From contig NW_026515438.1 of NCBI RefSeq assembly GCF_014898815.1, forward strand, positions 806,001 through 870,000: a stretch of 64,000 nucleotides of DNA, in the 5' to 3' direction. Shown piece after piece: positions 21,301-31,219 of the stretch (within the stretch, counting starts at the first letter, position 1; each line of letters starts with the position of its first letter). Under the pieces are notes generated by a model. The model was not told the origin of the DNA and ran no database searches. It saw only the letters and a list, made by a program, of their open reading frames with translations. This stretch comes from Panonychus citri (Eukaryota > Arthropoda > Arachnida > Trombidiformes > Tetranychidae). A program made the translations under genes and the position numbers.

Positions 21301-22362
21301 CCGCGACAATGGAACATTAAAGTTAACAAGTTCTTCGAGACCAATAATTTTCAACAATCTCAAGCCGATAATTGTGTTTATGTTAATCTTGAAGATGGAT
21401 TAACAATTTGTGTCATCTATGTTGACGACGGACTGATCGCAAGTACAAGTAAAGAAAAATTATCGAATTTAATTGAAAATTTAAACAAAGAGTTCGAAGT
21501 AAAAGTAAATCATCCTCAAGTTTTCGTCGGAATGGAAATTCATCAGAGTGAGGATCGAGCAACAATTAAGATAAAACAATCATGTTTCATTAAAGAGTTA
21601 ATTAAACGATTCAATATGAGCGACTGTAAACCAGTTCTAACTCCAGGAGATACAAATTGTAAGTTATCTTCATCGAATGAACCTCCGGATACAAAATATC
21701 CTTACCAAGAAGCCGTTGGTGCTTTATTGTATCTCTCGATTATCAGTCGACCTGATATAACTTATCAAGTTAACAAGGCAAGCCAATTTAATTGTTGCTA
21801 CAACTCAACCCATTGGATCGCAATCAAACGTATTTTTCGCTATTTAAAAGGTACAGTTGATGTCGGTATAACTTATTCATCAACTTCGTCAAATTGTGAC
21901 TTAGTCGCTTATTGTGACGCTGATTATGCTGCTGATGTTGATGGGAGGAAGTCAACATCAGGTTTTGTTGTTACTCTTAATGGTTCACCTATTTCATGGT
22001 CTTCCCGCTTACAAAAATCAGTTGCCTTATCTACTACTGAAGCTGAATACGTGGCCATTGCTGAAGTAACCAAAGATGTACTTTGGTACCAACAATTGAT
22101 GAAAGATCTAAATGTTTCAATTGTTACTCCAACAAAAATAATGAGCGATAATCAAGGTGCTATCAAGTTGTCCAAGAATAATGTGTTTCACAAGCGAACG
22201 AAACATATCGACGTTCGTTTCCATTTCATTCGGAATCATCAGGAAGAAGGAAAAATATCATTGGACTTCATCTCTACACAAGAACAACCAGCGGACATGT
22301 TGACTAAGCCGTTGTGTTCACCTTCTCTTAGAAGATGTTGCGATTTTCTTTCAATTTATTGA
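18307..22362 (+). CDS. Copia-type Gag-Pol polyprotein, 1351 aa, intact
   Basis: One polyprotein is expected to be cut into capsid, protease, integrase, reverse transcriptase and RNase H. Seen in order: Gag domain (about 1-225), a CCHC zinc knuckle CWICGSRNHLKYQC at about 234-247, an Asn-rich linker, protease active site DTGAS with Asp349, the integrase H-H-C-C zinc site near 487-525, and integrase catalytic residues D551, D614 and E650 (D35E). The reverse transcriptase follows, with KARLVAKGF and YVDD at 1038-1041, then RNase H with YCDADYAAD and STTEAEYVA. The order integrase before reverse transcriptase is diagnostic of copia. No internal stop or frameshift is seen, so Gag and Pol share one frame. 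Codon and base composition resemble the host. Confidence 0.97.
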   Translation: MNLGDLITTKLASDNYLHWKANIKALLESREVWEIVNGDSLCPVAFTEEEAAIERPAEVTRRNKSISEWKKNDAIARNLILNSVNKEDAHLIINLSTSAEMFSNIIDHREQRTISNEWRIRCKLTESKFTSSHTVTSYFAQLESIAKQLSDLGFEENEKTLMVKVLGDLPVRFKSFRQAINIAINGGQKMTLVNLKAQLLIEEDSMNNDQDNKHGEALVTNSFKFNRNSNVRSCWICGSRNHLKYQCPKFKQENQQNNQENNQNRNNNDANNNNHYRNGNNNNYRRFNRNKYFKNRNSRRFNNNDNKSSEKNEQSKTQPENNDNSNGVNKNFSLTINDDFSNCSQWILDTGASYHLTSNINSFSSFNQLDEPIMLTIGDGKQIEAIASGDILIECFNGNEWLECKLTNVLFAPELGDFNLFSWGQTVSKGFGLKSTTSCTEIYHIETNQKVIIAKQFGNTFRLMIRSRKENNSLLLASQSATLSDWHRRLAHINVYKILQMSKDGLLPRIKVDYEPSQFFCEGCAKGKMTRKSYKSVEPKVVAVAESIHCDLQGPMEVPSLNGSSYALVIKDEFSSFRSIYMQKFKSDTFANLEKFIEFSELVTGNKIKRLRSDNGKEFVDKRVEELLANHNIKHELSAPYTPEQNGRIERENRTITELARSMILNSNLPKFLWAEAMSTAVYVLNLIPNKNQPHLTPLELFTNEKPKYHHLRTFGCTCFTKIPKLFRKKFDPKSKKCIFVGYTDTVQNFRVYDPRMDKVFITADIKFNEKEIDGNKVIDNIINEKTADLREICEDENDDNQEEDDVNDADSDTTEIIDDPPATVNWNDLMSNVILQANVTNCEPLNYNEAINSSDKVHWINAMIDELQSIKDNQTYDLVELPKGKRCISCRWIFKIKRNTDGTIERYKARLVAKGFSQKPGIDYFETFSPVARYDSIRAILALSVINKMHLMQFDIKTAFLYGDLAEEIYMCQPPGFVDGTDRVLRLKKGLYGLKQAPRQWNIKVNKFFETNNFQQSQADNCVYVNLEDGLTICVIYVDDGLIASTSKEKLSNLIENLNKEFEVKVNHPQVFVGMEIHQSEDRATIKIKQSCFIKELIKRFNMSDCKPVLTPGDTNCKLSSSNEPPDTKYPYQEAVGALLYLSIISRPDITYQVNKASQFNCCYNSTHWIAIKRIFRYLKGTVDVGITYSSTSSNCDLVAYCDADYAADVDGRKSTSGFVVTLNGSPISWSSRLQKSVALSTTEAEYVAIAEVTKDVLWYQQLMKDLNVSIVTPTKIMSDNQGAIKLSKNNVFHKRTKHIDVRFHFIRNHQEEGKISLDFISTQEQPADMLTKPLCSPSLRRCCDFLSIY

Positions 22363-22371
22363 GTCGAGTTT

Positions 22372-22385
22372 GGAGCAAGGGAGGA
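22372..22385 (+). promoter_or_regulatory. Polypurine tract
   Basis: GGAGCAAGGGAGGA lies directly against the 3' LTR, the place where plus-strand synthesis is primed. Confidence 0.8.
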
Positions 22386-23373
22386 TGTTGGTTATTATCA
22401 TCTTCTTTACCTGTTTAATCACCTTTACCTTGATCTATTTAATCATCTTAATCATCTAATTAATCATCGACACTCACTCATTAAGGTCGATATTTATCCC
22501 ATAGACATAACATGGCGACAATTCATGTTGACGCTAAATTTTAGCTAATCTTCATCTTCACTTTATCATCTATATATCATCTTATAGAGCTTGACAGTAT
22601 ATATTACAAATCTAATTGATTGGTAACTTGTGAGCAATTAACTGAAAACATTTAACTTTTGTCCAAATTTGAGGCTCAAGTGACGCTCGGGACTGAGGTC
22701 ATTTTTCAATTAAGAAGTGTTATTAGGAAATGAATTATATATCATTAGAAAGGTCTAAAAGAGACGAGTTGAATGATATAAGTACAAGGGTGATACTTAC
22801 GGAAATACAAGCGCTTACATTTGGTTCATTTTTCATTTTCAACAATCAACACATTTGGACTTAAGTAATTACTAAGATAATCTTGTCTTTTCTTTTCGTT
22901 ATAATTAAGAAGAAGTAATTAATCGTAAACTAAAATAGTTCAAAAGGATCAACGAAAGTCCACTTAAAGCCATAAATGGACGGACCTTAATTTTCTAACT
23001 TTTCTTATTTTTCTATTTATTGCTCTCAAACTCGTACCAATGGTTTATCCTTTGATTTTACTGCTTCAAGCCATTAGTCTAAACGATGTCAATGGTTACA
23101 AACGAAAACCAACAACCAGTTTCTCTTAGAAACTTAAACTAACCAGTCAGGTCAATTTGCTTATTTTTGTAAAGTCTATGGACACTATTTAAACCAATTT
23201 CTCTATGAATAAAATTGTCTTTAGTTGGAGTAATTTCATCGAGTTGATGTTGTGTTTATTTCTGTGCTGAAATATTTTGATTAACTTGTGTAGTTACTTG
23301 AAAAAGTAACCAAGTCTTTTTACACTGAAAAGGTTAATTGTTTGTAATCAACTTTAATCAACTAAAACCAACA
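22386..23373 (+). repeat. 3' LTR of the copia element (988 bp)
   Basis: Same ends as the 5' LTR (TGTTGG...CCAACA), followed by the second copy of CTTGC at 23,374-23,378. Confidence 0.95.
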
Positions 23374-24172
23374 CTTGCGAAATCCAATCGTTTAATTTTG
23401 TGGGTTTCAGTTAATTTAGGTTTAACTTCCATTGCACTGAACTCAAATAGACCTGATTCCTTAATGGCACGATTAACGGTGCGAGATGAAACTGTAAGTT
23501 GAGTTTCGGCTAAAATTTTTGCACATGATGAATTTCCCTCTGAAACTAAACAAAAATTCGTCTTTTATCTCTTTCATCTAATGAGGGGCGACGTCCAGAT
23601 CGAGGAGAAGTGTTGTAATTTTCACCTAACTTGATATAATTAAAGACCACAGTTGAAGATCTATTAATTTTGGTCGCTATTTGACGAATAGATAGACCTT
23701 CGTTCTTGAGAGAATCGATTTTTCCCCTTTCATAGTCACTTAGCACTGATGCACGAGGCATTATGTAATTTTAATTAAATCAGAGATTGATGAAAAACTA
23801 TTTGATAAAACTTTTTGGAAACTTTTTAAATGAAAAGAACAACTAAAACTGACCCAGAAAAAGATTTTATTCCGAATTTATACTCAAATGGTAAGTAATT
23901 AATTGATTGTTCCCATGTGTTCTTATACTTTTGTCTTAATACAAAACATATGATTTAGTTAATTAGGCCTCAATCGGATTTTTTTTCTTTTTCATTAATC
24001 CGAATATCGATTATTTGTCTCTTTCTCACACTAATTATGTTAATCCGATTCATTTTGAAAAAGAAAAGAAGATTTTATTGAGAAAATTGTAAAAAAATCG
24101 ACTGTTCTTAAACTTATGTCGAGCACTGTATAATAAATATTGTTTCATTTCTTTTTAGTTTTCAGTTGTTTG

Positions 24173-24675
24173 TCAAAGTTGTTTATGGTCTTTTTTACGA
24201 GCGGTTCCAATTATCGTTTCACTTAACAGGCTAATGTTGTTTCGATCCGTTTCATTCCTAACAAAGAGTTTCTTTTTATCTTCTCTCTTGATCAAGAAAT
24301 ATTCTCCACAAATGACGTTTAGAAGCTCATCCCCAATGACAATTCCGCTGATGTCGATTTCGAGCCAATTCCATATTGTTATCTCTGCACCTCTTGATAT
24401 CATTTGTCCACCAGTTCCATTTGATTCACAAGTGTCAGCTCATCTTCATCAATGGCAACCAATGTCTCGCAAAGATTATTCTCTTCAACACACCATACAC
24501 TTTTGATTTCTTTCGTTGTTTCAATCACTTCCTTCATTACAAGTTTAAGCACCACCAATGGTTTGTTTTTCACAAGTTTAAATGAAAACCATTCACGTAG
24601 ATATAGCATTATAGCTGAGAGTATAAGATTGAGGGTTAAATATTTTTTAAGTTGAATGTTGATCGAGTTGTACAC
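24173..24675 (-). other. Two overlapping minus-strand ORFs, unknown
   Basis: Frames 24,400-24,675 and 24,173-24,403 read as one disrupted protein-like stretch, with segments such as LVVLKLVMKEVIETTKEIKS, EEILDISGIV-like EIDISGIVIGDELLNVICGE and FLIKREDKKKLFVRNETDRN. I do not recognise it. The position, next to the end of the Tc1 element and below a zinc-knuckle ORF, suggests remains of another retroelement or a host gene fragment. A one-base shift near 24,400 joins the frames. Confidence 0.3.
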
Positions 24676-24812
24676 TTCTGAGTGATTTAATTGATTGATT
24701 TCGCTTAAATAGACTCTAAATTATCTTTTTGTAATAAATCGGGACTTTATGATATTTGTGTAGCTGATCGAATAGAGTACCAGGTCGACTTCTTTTTTAT
24801 GGTCCCAACTCT

Positions 24813-25790
24813 TTATTGTACTTCTCGTCTTGAATCGTCAATAACAGGTGGTGCAAATGAGCTGACTCTAATTGTAGGATAGTTGATTGAGGCATTTCTG
24901 AGAGCGAACTGACGATGGATGTTAATTGTCCTACATTTACGATAATGGTTCGAGGGGTGATTCGCAGGCCTCGTTGTTCGCGAACAGTCAGCACATTTGG
25001 GAACACCATTGCAATAACCATTCCTCCTGAATCTATGACATACAATCTCGCCACAAACGCTACAGTGAGGACGCGAGCATTCATGGATTTGATTGGCAAA
25101 GAAATGAACACAACAGAGCGGACACTGCTCTAGGCCAAGGTTGTCAGCAATTTGGTACTCTTCTCCTTCAATTATTATAGCCCAATCATAATCTGCTAAT
25201 TCTTCCCGTGTATTATTGCAGGAAAATGTAACCCTGATGATGCCATCAATCATTATATCGACATTGGAAACTTGAAGATTGTCCCAGTTCACCTGAGAGC
25301 CCATCATCCAGTCCTTTGTCTCCTTTGGTGTGTTTAGTTCAGGGTTGGTATGATATATGAGGAAAGATGGATCTCTATCGTTGCATATCATACACGAGAA
25401 GGCATTACTCCGCCACCATTCACTTCCAGTTATCGTTTTTTGGAAGTCCTCAAACTCAGCCAAGATAACACAAATCATAATATGGTCGCCGATTACCTTG
25501 GGCCTCGTCATAGCCCATGATTGAAATCCAATGGTGGAGGCAATAAGCTCCGTAAGCGTGTAAAATTCATTGGTGTTGTTTCTTTTGGAGAAGAACTTCT
25601 ATTACTTGTTCGAAACTAGATTCACATATAATCCGTTTGCCAAGAATTCCAACACGAAGTCCATGTTGTTCATTCAATTGAGCAGATTCAACCATTGTAC
25701 TTGCTTTCAAACTGGCTGATGCAATTATCAAGTGATGTTGAGATGATGTAGGTTTAAGGGTGAAACGTGATTGAAGGTAACTCGTTGTCT
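24813..25790 (-). pseudogene. Zinc-knuckle ORF1/Gag-like protein of a retroelement, disrupted
   Basis: From about 25,790 an open stretch (LIIASASLKASTMVESAQLN...) reaches a stop near 25,570. After a frame change, the main frame (25,511-24,813, 232 aa) continues. It holds a strand-rich middle (NVDIMIDGIIRVTF) and then Cys/His clusters: CPLCCVHFFANQIHEC, CSVCGEIVC and CADC with following His residues. The arrangement of a mixed domain followed by three Cys-rich knuckles is that of ORF1 proteins of R1/I-type non-LTR elements. The two parts and the absence of ORF2 show a decayed element. It differs clearly in sequence from the ORF1 at 26,898-27,513, so it is another family. Confidence 0.55.
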
Positions 25791-26021
25791 ATGTTGAACA
25801 ATAGATAAAATGAAGGGAAAAAGGAAAAATTTGATTAATTAGAGTAAGTATAACTGAGGTTAGGAAAGTAAATTGATATTTGATTAAAGAATATTGAAGT
25901 TAGTGGCAAGTAAACTATTCAGCGTGATCAGAGTGTGAGTTAGGGTTCAAACTAGTTGAATATTAATGAGAAAACATTCGATTCTTTTTCATTAATCACT
26001 CTGATAGTGGCGCCTCCTCAA

Positions 26022-26669
26022 TTATAATTTGATGGAGAGTCTCATCGCCATTTCATCTCCTTTGGAGAAAATCTCTTTATTATTAAGACGATTAACGAGA
26101 TTTTTGTTTATCTTCTTAGAGTCATCGACTTCTAGATACACAAGATGTTTAAGCTTTTGACAATTTTTAAGACGATTTAACATCTTGAGAACGTTAGTGT
26201 TGTTACTTTCTTGTTGAAGATCATTAATGGCGTCAAACCCATTGTAAAATGATTCTTTATATTTGATCATTAGATTCAGATCTTTGGTGAGGTTGTTTCG
26301 AGTTGTTCGTTTCATTCCAATATCAATTCTGTTGCATTTCCCATTGCATTGGGTCATTCTTACACAGCCAATCTCTTCTTCATGCCATTTATTGAAGTGA
26401 AGCAGTTGTCTTTTAATTACCGAGGGAATCGAACAATCAAAGGTTGAGACATATATGTATATATTCACTTCATCTTGTTCCAATTCTAATGGGTTCACAT
26501 TCACATACTTTTCCACTTCGGGTTCACATAGTGTAGTAGGCAGTTCAAAGGTTCTATTTTCCCCTGTCAATTGTCTCATGAGTTCTTGATACCTCTCTTT
26601 TGATGGTACTCTGAGTTTCGATCTATCAAAGAGATCCAAGGTCTCATCCATATTCATTCTCCCTTCCAA
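26022..26669 (-). CDS. Uncharacterised 215-aa protein, same family as 4,696-5,265
   Basis: No database family recognised. The core shows a strand NIYIYVS, a helix with LLHFNKWHEEE, a strand RIDIGMKRTTRNNLT, a helix with FDAIND and a final strand LKHLVYLEVDD, parallel to the ORF at 4,696-5,265. It is intact from Met to stop. N-terminal residues (MEGRMNMDETLDLFDR) have no counterpart there. It lies on the same strand as, and between, two ORF1-like zinc-knuckle genes. An RNA-binding ORF1 role is inferred from fold order and neighbours only. It could also be a host-specific gene family. Confidence 0.5.
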   Translation of the reverse strand: MEGRMNMDETLDLFDRSKLRVPSKERYQELMRQLTGENRTFELPTTLCEPEVEKYVNVNPLELEQDEVNIYIYVSTFDCSIPSVIKRQLLHFNKWHEEEIGCVRMTQCNGKCNRIDIGMKRTTRNNLTKDLNLMIKYKESFYNGFDAINDLQQESNNTNVLKMLNRLKNCQKLKHLVYLEVDDSKKINKNLVNRLNNKEIFSKGDEMAMRLSIKL

Positions 26670-26897
26670 AGATTTATATTATATCAGTTCAGTTTGCTGT
26701 ATCACTTTTAATAAATTAAACTTAAAGAATCAAAATTTTGGCTTTATTAACTTGAGATTAAAAATAGTAAATACAATCAGAGGACAAAGAAAATGGGTTA
26801 AAGTGTAGCATTAGTTGATAGTAATAGAGTATGAAACGTAGAGAATGTTTTGTTTGTTTACATTCTCTCTGCTTGTGTCTCCATCTTTGAATCAATT

Positions 26898-27513
26898 TTA
26901 GTCTTCCAAAGTTAAACGTCTTAGAATTACCGCCGAATATGAGTGATTGATTCTTAAAGATGACATTTTTAATTGTCTCTTTAACTTAGGACAGTGTTTG
27001 TCCCATGCATTGTGACCAATTTTCCCTCCGCACGGTTGACATCGATGTAGCTCCTTCTCTTTCATATACAGACATTCGAACGATCTGTGAGGCTTACAAC
27101 AGTATGAGCATGTAATTAATGCTTTACATTTGTTCGTCTTGTGTCCCCACCTCGAACATTGGTAACACAAGGCCGTTTGGGCAACTTTAAGAGGTAAATT
27201 GGTGAATGCTTGAAATGTCGAGGTTAAAAATTTGATGAGATCGGTAATATAAGAAGAGGCAACACCCGATGATTCAACCAACAGCCAATCATAATCAGCA
27301 ATGTCCAAAAATTCATCGATTTTTTGGATTAAGCAGAAAGTATATTTGAGATTCAGCGTCAGATCGAGCATCTTTGAACATCGAGCTTCCTTGGAGTTCG
27401 GCAAGATGTGATCCACCGGCTAATTCACCAACGGTAGTTGTCGAAGCGCCAATTGGTGAACCAAGTCCAGTGGCCTGTAAGGGTTGAGAAATATATTCCT
27501 CCAAGAAACTCAT
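26898..27513 (-). pseudogene. Non-LTR retrotransposon ORF1 with three zinc knuckles (right, more complete copy)
   Basis: ORF1 is the RNA-binding nucleocapsid-like protein of a LINE. The N-terminal part is open from 27,513 (MSFLEEYISQPLQATGL). A frame change near 27,320, also in the left copy, leads to a frame with IDEFLDIADYDWLLVE, then three knuckles CYQCSRWGHKTNKC, CSYCCKPHRSFEC and CQPCGGKIGHNAWDKHC, and a stop at 26,898. Three CCHC motifs at the end of ORF1 are typical of R1/TRAS/SART, I and Jockey clades. No ORF2 follows, so the element is 3'-truncated or degraded. The arm border at 27,224 falls inside this ORF. Confidence 0.75.
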
Positions 27514-27639
27514 TGAGTCTTCCAGGTAATTGGTGTTTATCGCGATTTGTATTAACTGAAGTAAACCATGGCTCGGTTTCTTAATTAGAACAGATAAAGA
27601 TCAGAAAGAGTTCGAGTAAAAGATTAGTTGACTTTCGGA

Positions 27640-27664
27640 CCTAACCAAACCTAACCTAACCTAA
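27640..27664 (-). repeat. Interstitial telomere-like (TTAGG)n tract, right copy
   Basis: Read on the plus strand as CCTAA units, four perfect and one CCAAA. It lies about 130 bp upstream of the ORF1 start on the minus strand. Confidence 0.75.
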
Positions 27665-27855
27665 TCAAACCAAACCAAAAATGACCAAAATTCATTCACA
27701 ACAGCACCAACAATTTCAACCAAATCTATCAATTGAATGAATTTTCTGAAAATTTTAGCCTGAAATAGTACTAATTTACAAAGACAAAAGGATTAAACTA
27801 GAGATTTACTATTTACTTGAAAGATTAACGAGAGGTCATTGTGAAAACGAGGAGA

Positions 27856-28044
27856 CACCAAAATAATTCGCTTCGGATGGAAGCCGATCAGCTCAAGAAC
27901 TTCGTCAAGTCCACTGGTCACCCAAAGATACAAATCGAGACAATCTTGGAGTCCATTTGGGTACTTGAATTCTGGAGCCAAACGATAATCAACACTAATC
28001 AAAGGGACACCGCGGAGCTTTATGGCCCAATCTCTTAAGTAGAT
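27856..28044 (-). pseudogene. Hormone-sensitive lipase-like single exon, right copy
   Basis: Same exon as 15,352-15,540, here reading LRGVPLISVDYRLAPE (Gly instead of Ser in the left copy). Similarity ends at IILV, just before where GDSAGG with the catalytic Ser should be. The acceptor (aacag) is at 28,045-28,049. No other lipase exon is found within the arm. Confidence 0.8.
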
Positions 28045-28405
28045 CTGTTATCAAATTAGAATTGTAATTAGATTGGTAAATTAAAATCTGAAATTACTTT
28101 CAAATAGAAAATGGGATTGGAGCTTGAAGGATTAGAATGTTACATTTTATTCTCAATCAAATTCTATCAAAATAATCCTTCTTCATTCTTCACGAAATAA
28201 AGTAATTTGAAAAAATAACAAGTCTATTAAGGTGAGCGATTGGATTGATAAACTAATTGAGTGGGAAATTGTTAATAATCAATTTTTTTCGATAAATTAA
28301 AAAAGTTCCACAACATCGAGTTGCATGATTGTCATTAATTAACAAAAAGTAAAATATAAATTTCACAGATATTTAACATTTCAATTGTATGCTTAGTAGA
28401 TTTAA

Positions 28406-29145
28406 TTACATGTGTGTCAATTTGAGTCGCGGTTGAATACTCATTGCTTGAAGCTCTTGTAAAAGTAATTTATATGCATAAGGAACTTGAATATCAGCGA
28501 GGGATCGACTGGACTGACAATATGAGCACCATTTCTGATACCCAAGAAGACCACATTCTGTACACACGTCGACATTAAAGGCATCACTGGATAACATGAG
28601 TATCTCTCCAATAGCAACATACTAACGCCATGTCCAATGAGACAATCTCTTTCCATCTCCCCAAGACGTAATCCTCCATCTCTTGCTCTCCCTTCAGTCG
28701 GTTGACGAGTGAGAACGGCCTTTGGTCCACGAGAGCGACCATGAACTTTATCCAAAACCATGTGTTTGAATTTTTGGTAGTAGATTGGACCAAAGAATAT
28801 GTAAGCTGCTAATGGCTCACCAGTGATTCCACTGGTCATCACTCTTTTCCCATGATAATTATGACCAAACTCCTCCATTATGTCGATCATTTCTTGAATA
28901 GTTGTACCACCGAAAGCAGTTCCATCATGTAAAGTACCTTTGATGATCGCTGATTTACCAGCAACTAGTTCTTTCAATTTCCCGACAGTCATTTGAGATG
29001 GAAATCCGTGAGGGTTCATAACCATATCCGGACAAATACCTTCGCAATTAAACGGTAGATCTTCTTGAGATACAATTAATCCAATGACTCCTTTTTGACT
29101 ATGACGAGAACTGAATTTATCACCAACTTCAGGTCTTCTCATTTG
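28406..29145 (-). pseudogene. POLR3B: POLR3B 3' fragment fused to EXT2, right copy
   Basis: Better preserved than the left copy: the frame is open from the EXT2 junction through KGVIGLIVSQEDLPF, TSGITGEPLAAYIFFGPIYY, RQPTEGRARDGGLRLGEM and ERDCLIGHGVSMLLLER, with a frameshift thereafter. The zinc site (CTECGLLGY...WCSYC) and C-terminus QELQAMSIQPRLKLTHM follow in the second frame and end at 28,406. It represents about 245 of some 1130 residues. The same frameshift in both arms predates the duplication. Confidence 0.9.
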
Positions 29146-29151
29146 CCACGG

Positions 29152-31219
29152 TGGACAACGGAACTTTTTCCTTGGTGCCACTTTAATTGGTCCTTTTCCG
29201 GTGACATTGGAGACAAGAAAGTTCATTGCGATATCTTCACAATTCATCTGAGCATCTACTTGATCCTTGATTACCTTTGGCATCTCAAAAGTGTATAAAT
29301 AATTGTAAAACTAAGAAAGAAACAACAATTAGAAAACTTCGATTTGAAAGGTTCCATCAATTAAATCAATTAAGCAACAAACCTTATGATAAAAAGCAGC
29401 TCCCGTTAGAACCATGGAAACGTCATTAGTCCATTCAGACTCGTAGCGATATTTAAGAGTAAAATTATTCCACCGATGAACCCGAGAAGGAAAACCAACG
29501 ATTCGATCAGCAAACTCTCTCCATACTTGAAAAGCAAACTCAAGTTCGTCTGGTGTTAACATTATAATATCGTCGTCGATGGCAAGAATGGCCTCAGTTT
29601 CGATATCTTTAAATGAATAGAATCGATTGGATAATTTGTTCTTTTTAGTTTTGATCACTTTCAACGGAACGCTAATTTTAGGCCATTCGTCGGCAAGAGG
29701 AGGGTCTTTTTCTTGATTATTCCAAATCACTAAAACTTTCACACAACTTGGAGCTTGAACAACTCGATGAATGACTTGGTACAAACTTTCCACTCGGTCG
29801 TAAGTGAGTATCACCGCTGTGAAGCCTTTATAAGGTCTAGATGATAATTTTGGGTTAATCAGAGAAAGAGGTTTTAAATGGGAACCGATTTTTAGATGAT
29901 TCCATTTAGATCGAGTAATCACCGATTGTGGAATATCCTTTCATTTATCAAAGATAATGTTGACAACGTAATCGATTTAATTGAGCTAAAATATCGTCAC
30001 CAAATAGAAACCCCTTGTTCCTTCATCTCAGTGATACGATCGGTTGATATATCGTTTAAAATGTTCATCAAACGATGAAAAGCATGTTCAGTAATTCTGA
30101 TTGATATACTTCCAATCGATTTTATCTTGAAAGGGGAGCACATAATTGTCCGTAATTATCACCGGAATACAGCCCATCATGAGAGCATCGCTGAGAAATG
30201 GTGATCCTAAAAATGGCGTTTCCATGAATAAACAGAAATCGGCAGAGGTTAAAATCTCAGGGTATTTTAGTTTCAGATTTCTTTGGTTATTACATCTCCA
30301 GGAAGATATATTAACTGTCAGATCACATTGAGATTCCAAAAGGATTAATTTATCAGAGTTATCTTCCTCCATTTTGATTAAAATTTTTTTGGCAACCGGA
30401 TTAATAAAAAGATTCATTTGTGGGCACATTAAAAGCCAATGTCTTCGACCGTAACTGGTTAATTTGACCTCATCATCGGTGAACGAAAATGTATTGATTA
30501 CTAAAAGGACTAAACACTGGTATTGATAAATCAAATTGTGGACGGAAAGACCAACTATCGAAACCTCCTGAGGCAATCATCGCTTTTCCAAGTTTAATAT
30601 TTAATCGATGGTTATAATCGGGATCAGAGGATGGAAGAAAATTAAAGATGAGATAATTTCTTCCATCGCCATTCCAATGAGATAGAGAAGCAAAAATTTT
30701 CGAAATTTCTTCAGGTTGTAAATAATTTTGATTTAAAGTGTCAACTGTTGGAATGAATATACATGCCGATCTTGGATCATCAACAAAATAATCACTTTCT
30801 TGGATCGCCTTCAATAGTTGATGAAATTCCTCAGTAAATTGAGCCGAAATATCTAAACCACCGTTGTCTTGATATCTTTTGATTGGATAAAGGTAAACTT
30901 TTAATCGACCATCATCTGGATCACAAAGATAAACATCGAAACAGTTAAAATGATTACATTCTTTCACCGTTTCAATTGCTGTTGGTCGAGTATTGCCAAT
31001 GATGATTGTTTCACTATTTTCTGGATCGATTAATCTGAAAGGTTCATAGTAATGGTCAATATCATATCCATTGTCGGAGTTTCTGTTGGAGAATATATTG
31101 ATAAACAGGAAATAGATTGCTTCCAACAGAGCCAAGAAGACAAGAAAATAGAGTGAAAATTTAACGATCAATCTGATTTGCTTCTTGATATAAGAAGATG
31201 AGAAGAAATAAAATTTCAT
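29152..31219 (-). pseudogene. EXT2: EXT2 pseudogene, right copy, continuing in frame into POLR3B
   Basis: The N-terminal frame is open for 248 codons from MKFYFFSSSY at 31,219 through the membrane anchor and first part of the exostosin domain, where the left copy is broken. One-base losses near 30,490 and 30,476, and a two-base loss near 30,108 (DWKYINQ for DWRSISI), break it where the left copy is intact. The TGA after SIW is shared by both arms. The GT64 domain is open (29,922-29,400) with LAIDDDIIM and ESEWTNDVSMVLTGAAFYHK, then an intron (about 29,382-29,311) and MNCEDIAMNFLVSNVTGKG. The family C-terminus after KKFRCP is replaced by POLR3B. Confidence 0.9.

Larger units (their letters stand above)
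17124..23373 (+). mobile_element. Complete Ty1/copia-type LTR retrotransposon (6250 bp)
   Basis: Two LTRs of about 1 kb flank a single long gag-pol ORF with primer site and polypurine tract. The 5-bp target duplication CTTGC is present at 17,119-17,123 and 23,374-23,378. LTR ends are TGTTGG...CCAACA. It lies inside the Tc1 transposase gene. An open 1351-codon ORF indicates recent insertion, but the LTRs differ by several substitutions and an indel of about 14 bp, so it is not brand new. Confidence 0.96.
16511..23761 (-). pseudogene. Tc1-type transposase gene, interrupted
   Basis: Cut-and-paste DDE transposase. The N-terminus (23,761 downwards) starts MPRASVLSDYERGKIDSLKN with a helix-turn-helix (LSIRQIATKINRS) and a GRRP-type hook. 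The first catalytic Asp is in SDEKKF (about 17,070). The second Asp is in QQDNARIH and the Glu in SPDLNPIENLWG (16,511-16,960), with 34 residues between, the D34E signature of Tc1 proper. Frameshifts near 23,546-23,560 and near 16,975, and the copia insertion after 17,118/23,379, make it dead. The C-terminal exon-free part ends at 16,511. Confidence 0.9.
16296..24128 (-). mobile_element. Tc1/mariner transposon, split by a copia element
   Basis: Terminal inverted repeats of about 38 bp lie at both ends: left AAGTGCTCGACATAAATATA, right the complement of CAGTGCTCGACATAAGTTTA. TA dinucleotides flank both (16,294-16,295 and 24,129-24,130). Removing the 6250-bp copia and one 5-bp target duplication leaves about 1.58 kb, the normal size for Tc1. 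The transposase gene is on the minus strand. Confidence 0.92.
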
